NCBI GenBank assembly: GCA_934477985.1
Contig: CAKSOR010000187.1
Span: 1-5,875 of the forward strand
Origin: an uncultured Eubacteriales bacterium
Lineage (GTDB): Bacteria; Bacillota; Clostridia; Oscillospirales; CAG-272
Length of the DNA: 5,875 bases
Direction: 5' to 3'
Shown here: piece after piece, positions 1 to 5,259 of the stretch
How the letters are laid out: each line of letters begins with the position of its first letter
How positions within the stretch are numbered: position 1 is the stretch's first letter
Program-made: the position numbers and the translations under genes
Notes under the pieces: generated by a model
What the model was told of the DNA's origin: nothing
Database searches by the model: none
What the model saw: the letters and a program-made list of their open reading frames with translations, nothing else

Positions 1-949
1 AACCTACGATGGGAATGCACCCCGCAGCCATACCAATAGCGATTGATATGACTATCTGGAAAAATTTCATGACTATCCCGACGACCGCCATCGGTATCTG
101 CGAATATTCGGAAAGAGAAAAGACGGGGTCTTTCATTCCGTAAGTCTTTACCGAGTTGTTTATCGCCGCCATTGCCGCGACAAGGCTGATCTGCGACAGA
201 AAGCTGGTTATTCCGAGCGACAGCATCCGTCCGCAGATATTTCCCTGAAGTATGTAGTCGCTTGACGCGGGTCTGATGACCTTCATGCGAGTCAGATACC
301 AGACTGCGAGTACCGCTGTCACGACCTGACCTATGACAGTCGCGACCGCCGCGCCCATCATGCCCCACTTGAAGGAGAAGATGAAGATCGGATCGAGGAT
401 TATGTTGATAACAGCACCCGCGAGAGTTGAGACCATCGCGAATTTCGGGCTGCCGTCCGTGCGGATTATCGGATTCATCGCCTGACCGAATATGTAGAAT
501 GGAATTCCGAGCGTGATGTAGAAGAAATATTCCCGCGAATAGCCGAAGGTCTCCGCGTTCACGGTGCCGCCGAACATCGCGATTATCTGATCGGCGAAGA
601 TGAGATACAGCGCGGTCAGCACGAGACTTCCGGCTATGATCAGCACGACCGCGTTGCCGACACAGCGCTTTGCCATGCCGGATTCGCCGCTGCCGAGCTT
701 CATACTGACAAACGCGCAGCAGCCGTCGCCGACCATGACCGCGATCGCCAGCGCGACGACTGTCAGCGGGAATACAACGGTGTTAGCCGCGTTGCCATAC
801 GAGCCGAGATAACTCGCGTTGGCGATGAATATCTGATCGACGATGTTGTAGAGCGCGCCGACCAGAAGTGAGATGATACAGGGCAGAGCGTATTTCAGCA
901 TGAGCTTTCCGACTCGCTCAGTCCCGAGAAACTGATTTTCGTTTTCCAT
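1..949 (-). CDS. MATE-family multidrug/Na+ (H+) antiporter, N-terminal 316 codons (C-terminus outside window)
   Basis: Integral membrane drug or metabolite exporter of the MATE family, closest in style to the MepA/DinF-like branch; substrate cannot be told from sequence. I translated the open minus-strand frame from the ATG at 949; it stays open to the window edge. MATE proteins are about 450 residues, so roughly the last third is missing. Hydrophobic segments occur around residues 20-43, 56-80, 98-118, 140-160, 172-193, 199-220, 246-265 and 288-312. Family-typical pieces are NIVDQIFIAN (35-44), RTDGSPKFAM (163-172), NIILDPIFIF (182-191) and GMAAGCIPIVG (306-316). The start is set by AAAGGTG five bases upstream. 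A terminator-like hairpin ends only 3-4 bases before that ribosome site, so the gene is probably attenuated. Family call is firm; substrate is unknown. Confidence 0.93.
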   Translation of the reverse strand, partial: MENENQFLGTERVGKLMLKYALPCIISLLVGALYNIVDQIFIANASYLGSYGNAANTVVFPLTVVALAIAVMVGDGCCAFVSMKLGSGESGMAKRCVGNAVVLIIAGSLVLTALYLIFADQIIAMFGGTVNAETFGYSREYFFYITLGIPFYIFGQAMNPIIRTDGSPKFAMVSTLAGAVINIILDPIFIFSFKWGMMGAAVATVIGQVVTAVLAVWYLTRMKVIRPASSDYILQGNICGRMLSLGITSFLSQISLVAAMAAINNSVKTYGMKDPVFSLSEYSQIPMAVVGIVMKFFQIVISIAIGMAAGCIPIVG

Positions 950-967
950 AAAAACACCTTTCTTTAC

Positions 968-1010
968 AAAAAAATAACGCGCAAGTCCATAGAATCCGGA
1001 CTTACGCGTT
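968..1010 (-). terminator. Intrinsic terminator in the MATE leader (probable attenuator, proximal copy)
   Basis: On the minus strand AACGCGTAAGTCC (998-1010) pairs with GGACTTGCGCGTT (976-988) over 13 positions with one G.U, leaving a 9-nt loop, followed by ATTTTTTT. The mismatch pairs only on the minus-strand RNA, which supports this orientation. Only 18 bases separate the T-tract from the MATE start codon, so there is no room for a promoter and the transcript must read through. A competing 5-bp hairpin, CGTGT (1013-1017) with ACGCG (1005-1009), would sequester the 5' arm and could serve as an antiterminator. The regulatory role is inferred; the hairpin is seen directly. Confidence 0.8.
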
Positions 1011-1046
1011 TCCGCCACACGATTTGATTATCTGATTTTCCGCCAT
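1002..1046 (-). CDS. Putative 14-codon leader peptide upstream of the MATE gene
   Basis: Minus-strand frame from the ATG at 1046 reads MAENQIIKSCGGNA and stops at TAA (1002-1004), inside the 5' arm of the proximal terminator hairpin. AGGGGA lies 10 bases before the ATG, a mediocre ribosome site that now falls within the insertion-sequence end; before insertion the site would have been GAGGTGA, 11 bases upstream. A ribosome at the end of this ORF would cover the 5' arm and favour read-through, as in translation-coupled attenuation of antibiotic-resistance genes. The first residues (MAENQ) resemble the MATE N-terminus (MENENQ), and GAAAATCAG is identical in both, so it may instead be a relic copy of the gene start. 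Expression is unproven. Confidence 0.4.
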   Translation of the reverse strand: MAENQIIKSCGGNA

Positions 1047-1054
1047 TACTATAA
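1046..1054. repeat. Left target-site duplication (TTACTATAA) of the IS relic
   Basis: TTACTATAA occurs here and again at 1601-1609, in the same orientation, at the two edges of the IS1182-like relic. With the preceding CA the identity is 11 bases. The repeat is itself nearly palindromic (TTA-CTA-TAA), so an alternative reading is a 3-bp CTA duplication with element ends beginning TAATGTC. Confidence 0.55.
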
Positions 1055-1090
1055 TGTCCCCTGAACAATCAGAAAAATTTACTTCCCATC

Positions 1091-1119
1091 TGGACAAACC
1101 GGGCAAAATATGGTATAAT
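1091..1119 (+). promoter_or_regulatory. Promoter of the IS1182-type transposase
   Basis: TGGACA (1091-1096), 17-bp spacer, TATAAT (1114-1119), with TATGG directly before the -10 box giving an extended -10 element. It lies 56 bases before the transposase ATG (1175), which has GGAGG six bases upstream. The promoter still looks intact although the gene it served is dead. Confidence 0.7.
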
Positions 1120-1174
1120 AAATGCAAGAAAAAGACCGAAAAGCGGTCAAAACCCATGCACATGGAGGGCGGCA

Positions 1175-1386
1175 ATGTATCGTTACAGTAATGGACAGGT
1201 CAGCAGCCGATAGGAATGAATCTGAAAGAGGACAACAGATGAGTGAAGAAGGCTCAGATTATCCCATGGAATGAGATTGAGAAAAAATACGCCGCTCTGT
1301 TTACCAACCGCAAGGGGAATGTCGCAAAGTCGGTTCATCTCGCTCTCGGAGCTTGCATAAGCCAGGCAGAATACGGCTACTCATGA
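1175..1386 (+). pseudogene. IS1182-family transposase, N-terminal fragment, broken
   Basis: The ATG at 1175 reads MYRYSNGQVSSR and then stops (TAG 1211-1213). A shift of frame restores homology: QQPIGMNLKEDNR, a TGA where the family has Trp, then VKKAQIIPWNEIEKKYAALF and TNRKGNVAKSVHLALGAC, followed by ISQAEYGYS and TGA (1384-1386). This matches the conserved start of IS1182 transposases (NRWVKKA, IPWDEIE, GNVAKPLRLALGA, EYGYSD). There are at least one frameshift, one nonsense codon (TGG to TGA) and loss of everything after about residue 65, including all catalytic residues. It cannot make an active protein. Family assignment rests on remembered motifs, not on a search. Confidence 0.82.
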
Positions 1387-1586
1387 GTCGACAGCAGCAC
1401 AATTCCACAAAAGCGGCTTTTCTGACTTTTTATGGCGTTTAGTCACTGATGCAATCCATAGTTCTGTCGGTTCGGCGAGCCGTGCCAATAGAAAGTGCGA
1501 GGATTTTGAGCCTGTTTGTGCAAAGCCCTTGCACCTGAACAAAGGCAATTGTCCTTGAAAGCCTTGTATTTTCAAGGCTTCCGGGT

Positions 1587-1600
1587 TTATTCAGCAGACA
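1587..1600. repeat. Right terminal inverted repeat of the IS relic
   Basis: Reverse complement TGTCTGCTGAATAA matches the left end TGTCCCCTGAACAA (1055-1068) at 11 of 14 positions. If TAA before TGTC is counted as part of the element the match grows to 14 of 17. Confidence 0.55.
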
Positions 1601-1609
1601 TTACTATAA
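1601..1609. repeat. Right target-site duplication (TTACTATAA) of the IS relic
   Basis: Second copy of TTACTATAA, identical to 1046-1054. Joining the outer flanks across one copy restores, on the minus strand, GAGGTGA-11 bases-ATG followed by the leader ORF codons, so the insertion point is at the leader start codon. Confidence 0.55.
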
Positions 1610-1627
1610 GCTTCACCTCACCCACGC

Positions 1628-1680
1628 AAAAAAAGCGCGTGACTTTCCGCAACTGGATTTACGCGAAAACGCCACACGCT
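1628..1680 (-). terminator. Long hairpin with T-tract: terminator of the regulator gene and/or distal attenuator copy
   Basis: On the minus strand AGCGTGTGGC (1671-1680) pairs with GTCACGCGCT (1634-1643) over 10 positions with two G.U pairs. After a one-base bulge TTTTCGC pairs with GCGGAAA over 7 more, closing a 12-nt loop. Seven T follow. The wobble pairs exist only in the minus-strand RNA. It lies 73 bases past the regulator stop codon and starts at the predicted start point of the promoter at 1686-1715, so it can end the regulator transcript and also act on a transcript begun just before it. Its CGTGTGGCG-N4-CGCGTAARTCC layout recurs in the proximal hairpin next to the MATE gene. Confidence 0.78.
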
Positions 1681-1685
1681 GTTTA

Positions 1686-1715
1686 AATATATCACAGATT
1701 GAACCTGAAATGCAA
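1686..1715 (-). promoter_or_regulatory. Putative promoter for the MATE leader transcript
   Basis: Minus strand TTGCAT (1710-1715), 18-bp spacer, TATATT (1686-1691), preceded by TGTGA as an extended -10. Transcription would start near 1679, at the foot of the distal hairpin. CTGT/ACAG arms (1680-1683 and 1694-1697) form a weak dyad around the -10 box, loosely like the regulator's own operator. It is the best minus-strand promoter candidate between the regulator and MATE genes, but the -10 box is one base off consensus and the spacer is long by one. Confidence 0.5.
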
Positions 1716-1752
1716 GAATGCTTCACGATTATTTACAAAAACGTAACATTCT

Positions 1753-2556
1753 TCAGTTCGGAAAATACTCGCTGACCGTATATCTTTTCTTCGCCAGAAT
1801 ATGTGCCGCCGCGAGCAGCATATACGCCGCGACTCCGCGGTGCGCGCAGAGCCGGTAGCCTTCCGAATCGGTAAACCCGCGCATCGAGTGCTCGACCACA
1901 CCGCTTTCGATAAGCGCGAGAAGCAGCTCGTTCAGCCGCGCTTCTCCGATGCCGGAATTTTCGAGCAGGAATTCCTTTGGCACCGGTGCGACCGGGTCGA
2001 GGAGCGACGCTAATTCAAGTCCGTCATGGCTTGCGAGGAGCGACAATATCCTCTCCTCGCGCTCGGTGAAATCGAGCTTTTCGCGCAGTGAACTCTTCAC
2101 GACGCAGGCGACGCCGTCGTCGTCCCAGACCTTCATTCCGAATTTTCCGCAGACGCGCAGCTCACCGCGGGCGTAGTCCTCGCGCTGTTTTTCGTGGTCG
2201 CCGACCTCGATGAAATAGATGCCCTTCCAGAGCTTCCAGAGGTCGTCGCCGAGCTCGATGTGCGAGAAAGGTTCGCGGGATGAGCGCGACCAGATGTATT
2301 CATCGGCGATCTGCTCTACTTTTGAGGCAGCCGCGTCGATACCGGTCTGCTCGGTCTCGAGGAGGATATCGAGCGAAATCGAGTAGACTTCGCCAAGTGA
2401 TTTCAGGTTGAAACAGTCGGGAAGACACTCGCCCGACTCCCATTTGCTGACCGCCTGAGCCGAGACGCCGATCTTCGCGGCGACCTCCTCCTGGGTCATT
2501 CCGCGGCTCTTGCGGTGTTCGCGCAGTTTCGCGCCGAAGGTTTCCATGTTGAGCAT
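1753..2556 (-). CDS. XRE-family transcriptional regulator with a large C-terminal domain
   Basis: DNA-binding regulator of 267 residues. Residues 7-61 form a Cro/C1-type helix-turn-helix: LREHRKSRGMTQEEVAAKIG, then the recognition-helix segment SAQAVSKWESG (32-42), a very standard XRE signature. The remaining ~200 residues are not a domain I recognise. A segment at about 165-240 (EREERILSLL, RLNELLLALIESGVVEH) looks like a winged-helix fold, and the protein ends in a short hydrophobic helix (AAYMLLAAAHILA). The start at 2556 is chosen because GGAG stands eight bases upstream; the alternative ATG at 2547 is less well placed. The gene has its own promoter overlapped by a dyad, suggesting autoregulation. 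It sits directly upstream of the MATE leader, so it could control the transporter; that is inference. Confidence 0.9.
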   Translation of the reverse strand: MLNMETFGAKLREHRKSRGMTQEEVAAKIGVSAQAVSKWESGECLPDCFNLKSLGEVYSISLDILLETEQTGIDAAASKVEQIADEYIWSRSSREPFSHIELGDDLWKLWKGIYFIEVGDHEKQREDYARGELRVCGKFGMKVWDDDGVACVVKSSLREKLDFTEREERILSLLASHDGLELASLLDPVAPVPKEFLLENSGIGEARLNELLLALIESGVVEHSMRGFTDSEGYRLCAHRGVAAYMLLAAAHILAKKRYTVSEYFPN

Positions 2557-2579
2557 AGTTTTTCTCCAAAAATTTTATT

Positions 2580-2591
2580 CAGTCCGGACTG
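2580..2591. promoter_or_regulatory. Perfect 12-bp palindrome CAGTCCGGACTG
   Basis: CAGTCCGGACTG is its own reverse complement and lies at the predicted transcription start of the regulator gene, overlapping by four bases the larger dyad at 2588-2611. With no loop it would not form an RNA hairpin easily, so a DNA-binding site is the likelier reading. Its function is unknown. Confidence 0.35.
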
Positions 2592-2611
2592 TGAGATAAT
2601 TATATCACAGT
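2588..2611. promoter_or_regulatory. 24-bp dyad operator over the regulator's -10 box
   Basis: Arms ACTGTGA (2588-2594) and TCACAGT (2605-2611) are exact inverses, and the centre ATAATTAT (2596-2603) is itself palindromic; only positions 2595 and 2604 break symmetry. The -10 box (2599-2604) lies inside it, so a bound dimer would block RNA polymerase. The likely ligand is the adjacent XRE protein acting as its own repressor; this is inferred from position. Confidence 0.6.
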
Positions 2612-2627
2612 TCTTCTCAACTTGCAA
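2599..2627 (-). promoter_or_regulatory. Promoter of the XRE regulator gene
   Basis: Minus strand TTGCAA (2622-2627), 17-bp spacer, TATAAT (2599-2604), with TGTGA before the -10 box. Transcription should start near 2592, giving a leader of about 35 bases to the ATG at 2556. Confidence 0.75.
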
Positions 2628-2675
2628 TAGTAGGTTTGTTGAAAAAACGCTCTTTTACTCAACCTGAGGTTTAGA

Positions 2676-3752
2676 TCAGACAAGGTCAGCCCTGATCGCG
2701 CCAGGGATATAATTTCTCAGCGGCTGATTCGGGGAGTTCAGCACCTGCTGAGCGTGGAAGACGGTGTAATCGTGCTTCAGGTCGCAGGCGAGATAAGCGC
2801 CAGCCGCGCCGCCCCAGCCGAAATCGCTGCTGCCCGAGTTATTGTACTCACAGCGCAATCCGAGACCATAGGTGTAGCCGTACTGCATCAGCGAGTATTC
2901 CTTGTGCATCGAGGGCTTCAGCTGATCGGTCGTGAAGAGCTTCAGCGTCTCGGGCTTGACGAGCTTTCCGGTGCGCCAGCCCTCGAGGAACTTCATGTAG
3001 TCGTCCACCGACGTGACGCAGCCCGCGCCTCCGCTCTCGTACTCGCTTCCGAGTCTGAAGCCGTTCTTGCCACCGATCGGGATGAAGGTCTTTGTCTCGT
3101 TGTCGTAGCGGTACTGCTCGGCGAGCCCGGCAATGTCGGCGTCGGTCGGGAGGAAGGTCGAATGCTCCATTCCAAGCGGCGTGAAAATGTTCTCTTTCAC
3201 GTATTCGCCGAACTGCTTCTCGGCGAGCACCTCGACGAGCGCGGCGATGACGTCGTGGCAAAGGCTGTAATTGTATCTCTCGCCGGGGTCAAACGCGAGC
3301 GGGTCGCGGGAGATGTACTTCATCATCTCACGCGTCGGGCAGCGACCGTTTGTCTCCTTCTGACCGAGCTTTATGCTCCCGCTTCCGAGGTTGTAGGTGA
3401 GACCCGCCTGCATCGAGAGAAGGTCACGGATCGTGATCCGGCGCTTTGCCGGGCGGATAGTTCCCTTGTCGTTGACCGTCATCTCAGCGAACTCGGGGAG
3501 ATAGTCGGAAATTTTGGCCTCAAGATTGAACTTTCCGCGCTCAAAAAGCCGCATCGCGGCAGTTACGGTGATCGGCTTCGAGCAGGAGTAGACATTGTAG
3601 CGCTCGCTGCCGTTCACAGGCTTGGTCTTCGCGGCGTCAGAATAGCCCTCCATCCGGCGGTATACGACTTCGCCGTGGTGCATGACGCAGATGTCGATCG
3701 AGGGGATGTTGTATGTAAGGAATTCGTCTATGAGCTTATCTAAGTTTTTCAT
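2676..3752 (-). CDS. Beta-lactamase-fold serine hydrolase (class C / family VIII esterase-like)
   Basis: A 358-residue member of the penicillin-binding-protein/class C beta-lactamase superfamily (Pfam Beta-lactamase). The nucleophile motif SxxK is S56-C-S-K59. The Tyr motif region is ERYNYSLCHD, placing the catalytic Tyr at Y162 in Y-S-L, where AmpC-type enzymes have Y-S-N. In place of the third K/H-T-G motif there is FGWGGAAGAY with W313-G-G, the form seen in EstB-like family VIII carboxylesterases. No signal peptide or membrane anchor is visible, so the protein is probably cytoplasmic, which also speaks against a true beta-lactamase. An esterase or peptidase-like activity is more likely; the substrate is unknown. 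The start is fixed by GGAGG five bases before the ATG. It has its own promoter, and no clear terminator separates it from the regulator gene 119 bases downstream. Confidence 0.9.
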   Translation of the reverse strand: MKNLDKLIDEFLTYNIPSIDICVMHHGEVVYRRMEGYSDAAKTKPVNGSERYNVYSCSKPITVTAAMRLFERGKFNLEAKISDYLPEFAEMTVNDKGTIRPAKRRITIRDLLSMQAGLTYNLGSGSIKLGQKETNGRCPTREMMKYISRDPLAFDPGERYNYSLCHDVIAALVEVLAEKQFGEYVKENIFTPLGMEHSTFLPTDADIAGLAEQYRYDNETKTFIPIGGKNGFRLGSEYESGGAGCVTSVDDYMKFLEGWRTGKLVKPETLKLFTTDQLKPSMHKEYSLMQYGYTYGLGLRCEYNNSGSSDFGWGGAAGAYLACDLKHDYTVFHAQQVLNSPNQPLRNYIPGAIRADLV

Positions 3753-3776
3753 GATTGCCTCCGGGGGTTTTTTTCT

Positions 3777-3805
3777 ATTATATCACAATATTATAAGGAA
3801 GTCAA
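3777..3805 (-). promoter_or_regulatory. Promoter of the serine hydrolase gene
   Basis: Minus strand TTGACT (3800-3805), 17-bp spacer, TATAAT (3777-3782), with TGTGA before the -10 box. It lies just past the tRNA terminator, so the hydrolase is transcribed independently of the tRNA. Confidence 0.75.
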
Positions 3806-3814
3806 GGAAAAGTA

Positions 3815-3842
3815 AGAAAAAACCGCTTACAATGTAAGCGGT
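3815..3842 (-). terminator. Intrinsic terminator of the tRNA-Gly gene
   Basis: ACCGCTTAC (minus strand, 3834-3842) pairs perfectly with GTAAGCGGT (3822-3830) over 9 bp around a 3-nt loop, followed on the minus strand by a run of T. It begins five bases after the encoded CCA end of the tRNA. Confidence 0.88.
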
Positions 3843-3847
3843 CAATC

Positions 3848-3921
<74 letters not shown>

Positions 3922-3958
3922 GTATTCTTTTCACAGCCATTCTCTCGACTGCTTAAAT

Positions 3959-3987
3959 ATTATACCACATCTGAATCAATTTGTCAA
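3959..3987 (-). promoter_or_regulatory. Consensus promoter of the tRNA-Gly gene
   Basis: Minus strand TTGACA (3982-3987), 17-bp spacer, TATAAT (3959-3964), with TGTGG before the -10 box: a full match to the sigma-A consensus, as expected for a stable RNA gene. Transcription would start about 30 bases before the tRNA 5' end. Confidence 0.85.
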
Positions 3988-4006
3988 GAGGTTTTTCAAA
4001 ATTTTC

Positions 4007-4035
4007 TTGATTTTTTTGAAAAAATGTGCTATCAT
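4007..4035 (+). promoter_or_regulatory. Promoter of the radical SAM gene
   Basis: TTGATT (4007-4012), 17-bp spacer, TATCAT (4030-4035), with TGTGC before the -10 box. It is divergent from the tRNA promoter. The predicted start point, near 4041, lies downstream of the GTG at 4026, which rules that GTG out as the translation start. Confidence 0.65.
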
Positions 4036-4064
4036 ATTATTATCACACCCCAAGGAGTCAGAAA

Positions 4065-5033
4065 ATGTCCACTCAGGCACAGAATAATCCCTTTCCCTAC
4101 AGCGATTCGAACAAGCGCTATCACACTTTCGATTACTTCGCAAAACATAAGTTCAGCTCGAAATGCGCAAAGCTCCCGGTCGACGGCGGGTTCACCTGCC
4201 CTAACCGCGACGGCAGCGTCGGCATTGGAGGCTGCATCTACTGCTCGGCGCGCGGGTCGGGCGATTTCTGCGCTGACAAGACGCTTCCGATAGGCGACCA
4301 GCTCGAACGTGAACTCGACGTAATGCGTAAGAAATGGAAAGACCCGCTCGGAATCGCCTATTTTCAGGCGTTCACGAACACCTACGCGCCGGTCGATATA
4401 CTCCGCGAGAAGTTCGAGGCGGCGATTGCCTGCCCCGGGATCGTCGGGCTCAGCGTCGCCACACGCGCCGACTGTCTGCCGCCAGAGGTCTGCGAGTACC
4501 TCGCTGACCTTGCCGAACGCACATTTCTGACGGTCGAGCTCGGTCTGCAAACGATACACGACGACACCGCGCGGCTCATCAACCGCGGACACAGTTTCGC
4601 CGATTTCGTCAAGGGATTCGGACGGCTGCGCAAGGCTTCGGGGAAGATCAACATCTGTGTTCATCTGATCGACGGGCTTCCCGGCGAGACTCCGGAGATG
4701 ATGCTCGAATCTGCGCGCGCGGTCGCGATGCTGCACCCGGAGCAGGTCAAGCTGCATCTTCTGCATGTCCTCGAGGGAACGAAGCTCGCCGAGCTCTACC
4801 GCTCGGGCGCGTTTGAATGCCTGACGCTCGATGAGTACACCGACATCATCATATCGCAGCTCGAGGTTCTGCCGGCTGACATCGTAATCGGGCGGGTCAC
4901 CGGCGACGGTCTCGGAGACGCGCTCATCGCGCCGCTCTGGAGCAAAAAGAAATTGGTTGTAATGAATACGATTGACAAAAAAATGTTCAAATTGAACACT
5001 TTTCAGGGCATTCGATCCCATGAGGTGACCTGA
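4065..5033 (+). CDS. Radical SAM protein, YhcC/YtqA type (TIGR01212 family)
   Basis: Iron-sulfur radical S-adenosylmethionine enzyme of 322 residues, close to the usual ~310-320 of the family. The cluster-binding cysteines are C45, C57 and C60 in GGFTCPNRDGSVGIGGCIYC: the wide CX11CX2C spacing typical of this family and akin to Elp3, not the common CX3CX2C. Other family-like segments are AYFQAFTNTYAP, GLSVATRADCLP, ELGLQTIHDDTARLINRGH, HLIDGLPGET and KLHLLHVLEGT. The Bacillus homologue YtqA is neighbour to a tRNA wobble-uridine methyltransferase gene, and a link to that modification pathway has been proposed; I recall this without certainty, and no such partner is in this window. The start is the ATG with AAGGAG seven bases upstream; a longer frame from GTG 4026 overlaps the promoter. 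No clear terminator follows the gene. Confidence 0.93.
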   Translation: MSTQAQNNPFPYSDSNKRYHTFDYFAKHKFSSKCAKLPVDGGFTCPNRDGSVGIGGCIYCSARGSGDFCADKTLPIGDQLERELDVMRKKWKDPLGIAYFQAFTNTYAPVDILREKFEAAIACPGIVGLSVATRADCLPPEVCEYLADLAERTFLTVELGLQTIHDDTARLINRGHSFADFVKGFGRLRKASGKINICVHLIDGLPGETPEMMLESARAVAMLHPEQVKLHLLHVLEGTKLAELYRSGAFECLTLDEYTDIIISQLEVLPADIVIGRVTGDGLGDALIAPLWSKKKLVVMNTIDKKMFKLNTFQGIRSHEVT

Positions 5034-5123
5034 GATTGCCATTTTCTGCTTATTTTGTGGATAGTATACAAAAATATGTCTGTTATTTTTATGCTTGCGT
5101 GTGTAAAAATTTCACAGAACCTA

Positions 5124-5152
5124 TTGCAAAATTGCTCAGTTTGGTGTATAAT
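5124..5152 (+). promoter_or_regulatory. Promoter of the EF-G-like gene
   Basis: TTGCAA (5124-5129), 17-bp spacer, TATAAT (5147-5152), the same hexamers as the XRE regulator promoter. The start point would be near 5159, leaving a leader of about 100 nt before the ATG at 5260. Only a weak TCAGA/TCTGA pairing is visible in the leader, and I see no riboswitch or terminator there. Confidence 0.72.
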
Positions 5153-5259
5153 ATTCATCAGAGACAAACATGGGTTCTGAGATTTATTTTTACTGAATAT
5201 AAATTCACCGATTCATAGCTGCTCTAAAATAATGATTCCACGTAAAGGAGCTAATCAAA

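Larger units (their letters stand above)
1055..1600 (+). mobile_element. Decayed, internally deleted IS1182-type insertion sequence (546 bp)
   Basis: The element begins TGTCCCCTGAACAA (1055-1068) and its far end, read inward on the other strand, is TGTCTGCTGAATAA (1600-1587): 11 of 14 positions agree, as expected for imperfect terminal inverted repeats. TTACTATAA flanks both ends. Inside are a strong plus-strand promoter (1091-1119), a small GACCG/CGGTC hairpin (1134-1148), GGAGG (1164-1168), and the first ~65 codons of a broken transposase. The transposase homology stops at about 1386. The remaining ~215 bp is unrecognised; it includes a GCCTTG/CAAGGC hairpin (1561-1578) near the right end. 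Full IS1182 elements are about 1.3-1.9 kb, so most of the element is deleted. Exact ends are inferred from repeat symmetry. Confidence 0.72.

Noticed and set aside
600..812. Plus-strand 70-codon frame inside the MATE gene
   Set aside because: Antisense shadow of the MATE coding sequence with no ribosome site or promoter.
1381..1575. Minus-strand 64-codon open frame within the IS relic
   Set aside because: It begins at a TTG without a ribosome site, matches no family I know, lies in decayed mobile DNA and has no promoter. Probably chance or a commonly mis-annotated repeat frame.
2640..2675. Terminator after the serine hydrolase gene
   Set aside because: On the minus strand there is a T run but only a 4-5 bp stem (CTCA/TGAG) ahead of it, too weak to call.
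2754..3743. 329-codon plus-strand frame opposite the serine hydrolase
   Set aside because: It is a shadow produced by GC-rich codon use of the real minus-strand gene; no ribosome site, and composition is low-complexity Arg/Val/Glu-rich.
1688..3787. Shared TATATCACA half-site at the MATE, regulator and hydrolase promoters as proof of a common regulon
   Set aside because: On the coding strand it is simply TGTGATATA, the extended -10 plus -10 box found at most promoters here. Only the regulator promoter has the matching outer arm, so a shared regulon is not supported by this alone.
4978..4995. TGTTCAA/TTGAACA inverted repeat near the end of the radical SAM gene as its terminator
   Set aside because: It lies inside the coding sequence, the arms meet almost without a loop and the T run after it is short, so it is unlikely to terminate transcription.
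4032..5042. 336-codon minus-strand frame opposite the radical SAM gene
   Set aside because: The plus-strand frame has clear radical SAM motifs, a ribosome site and a promoter; the minus frame is its antisense shadow.
5036..5218. 60-codon plus-strand frame between the radical SAM and EF-G-like genes
   Set aside because: AT-rich, no ribosome site, overlaps the EF-G-like promoter, no recognisable protein features.
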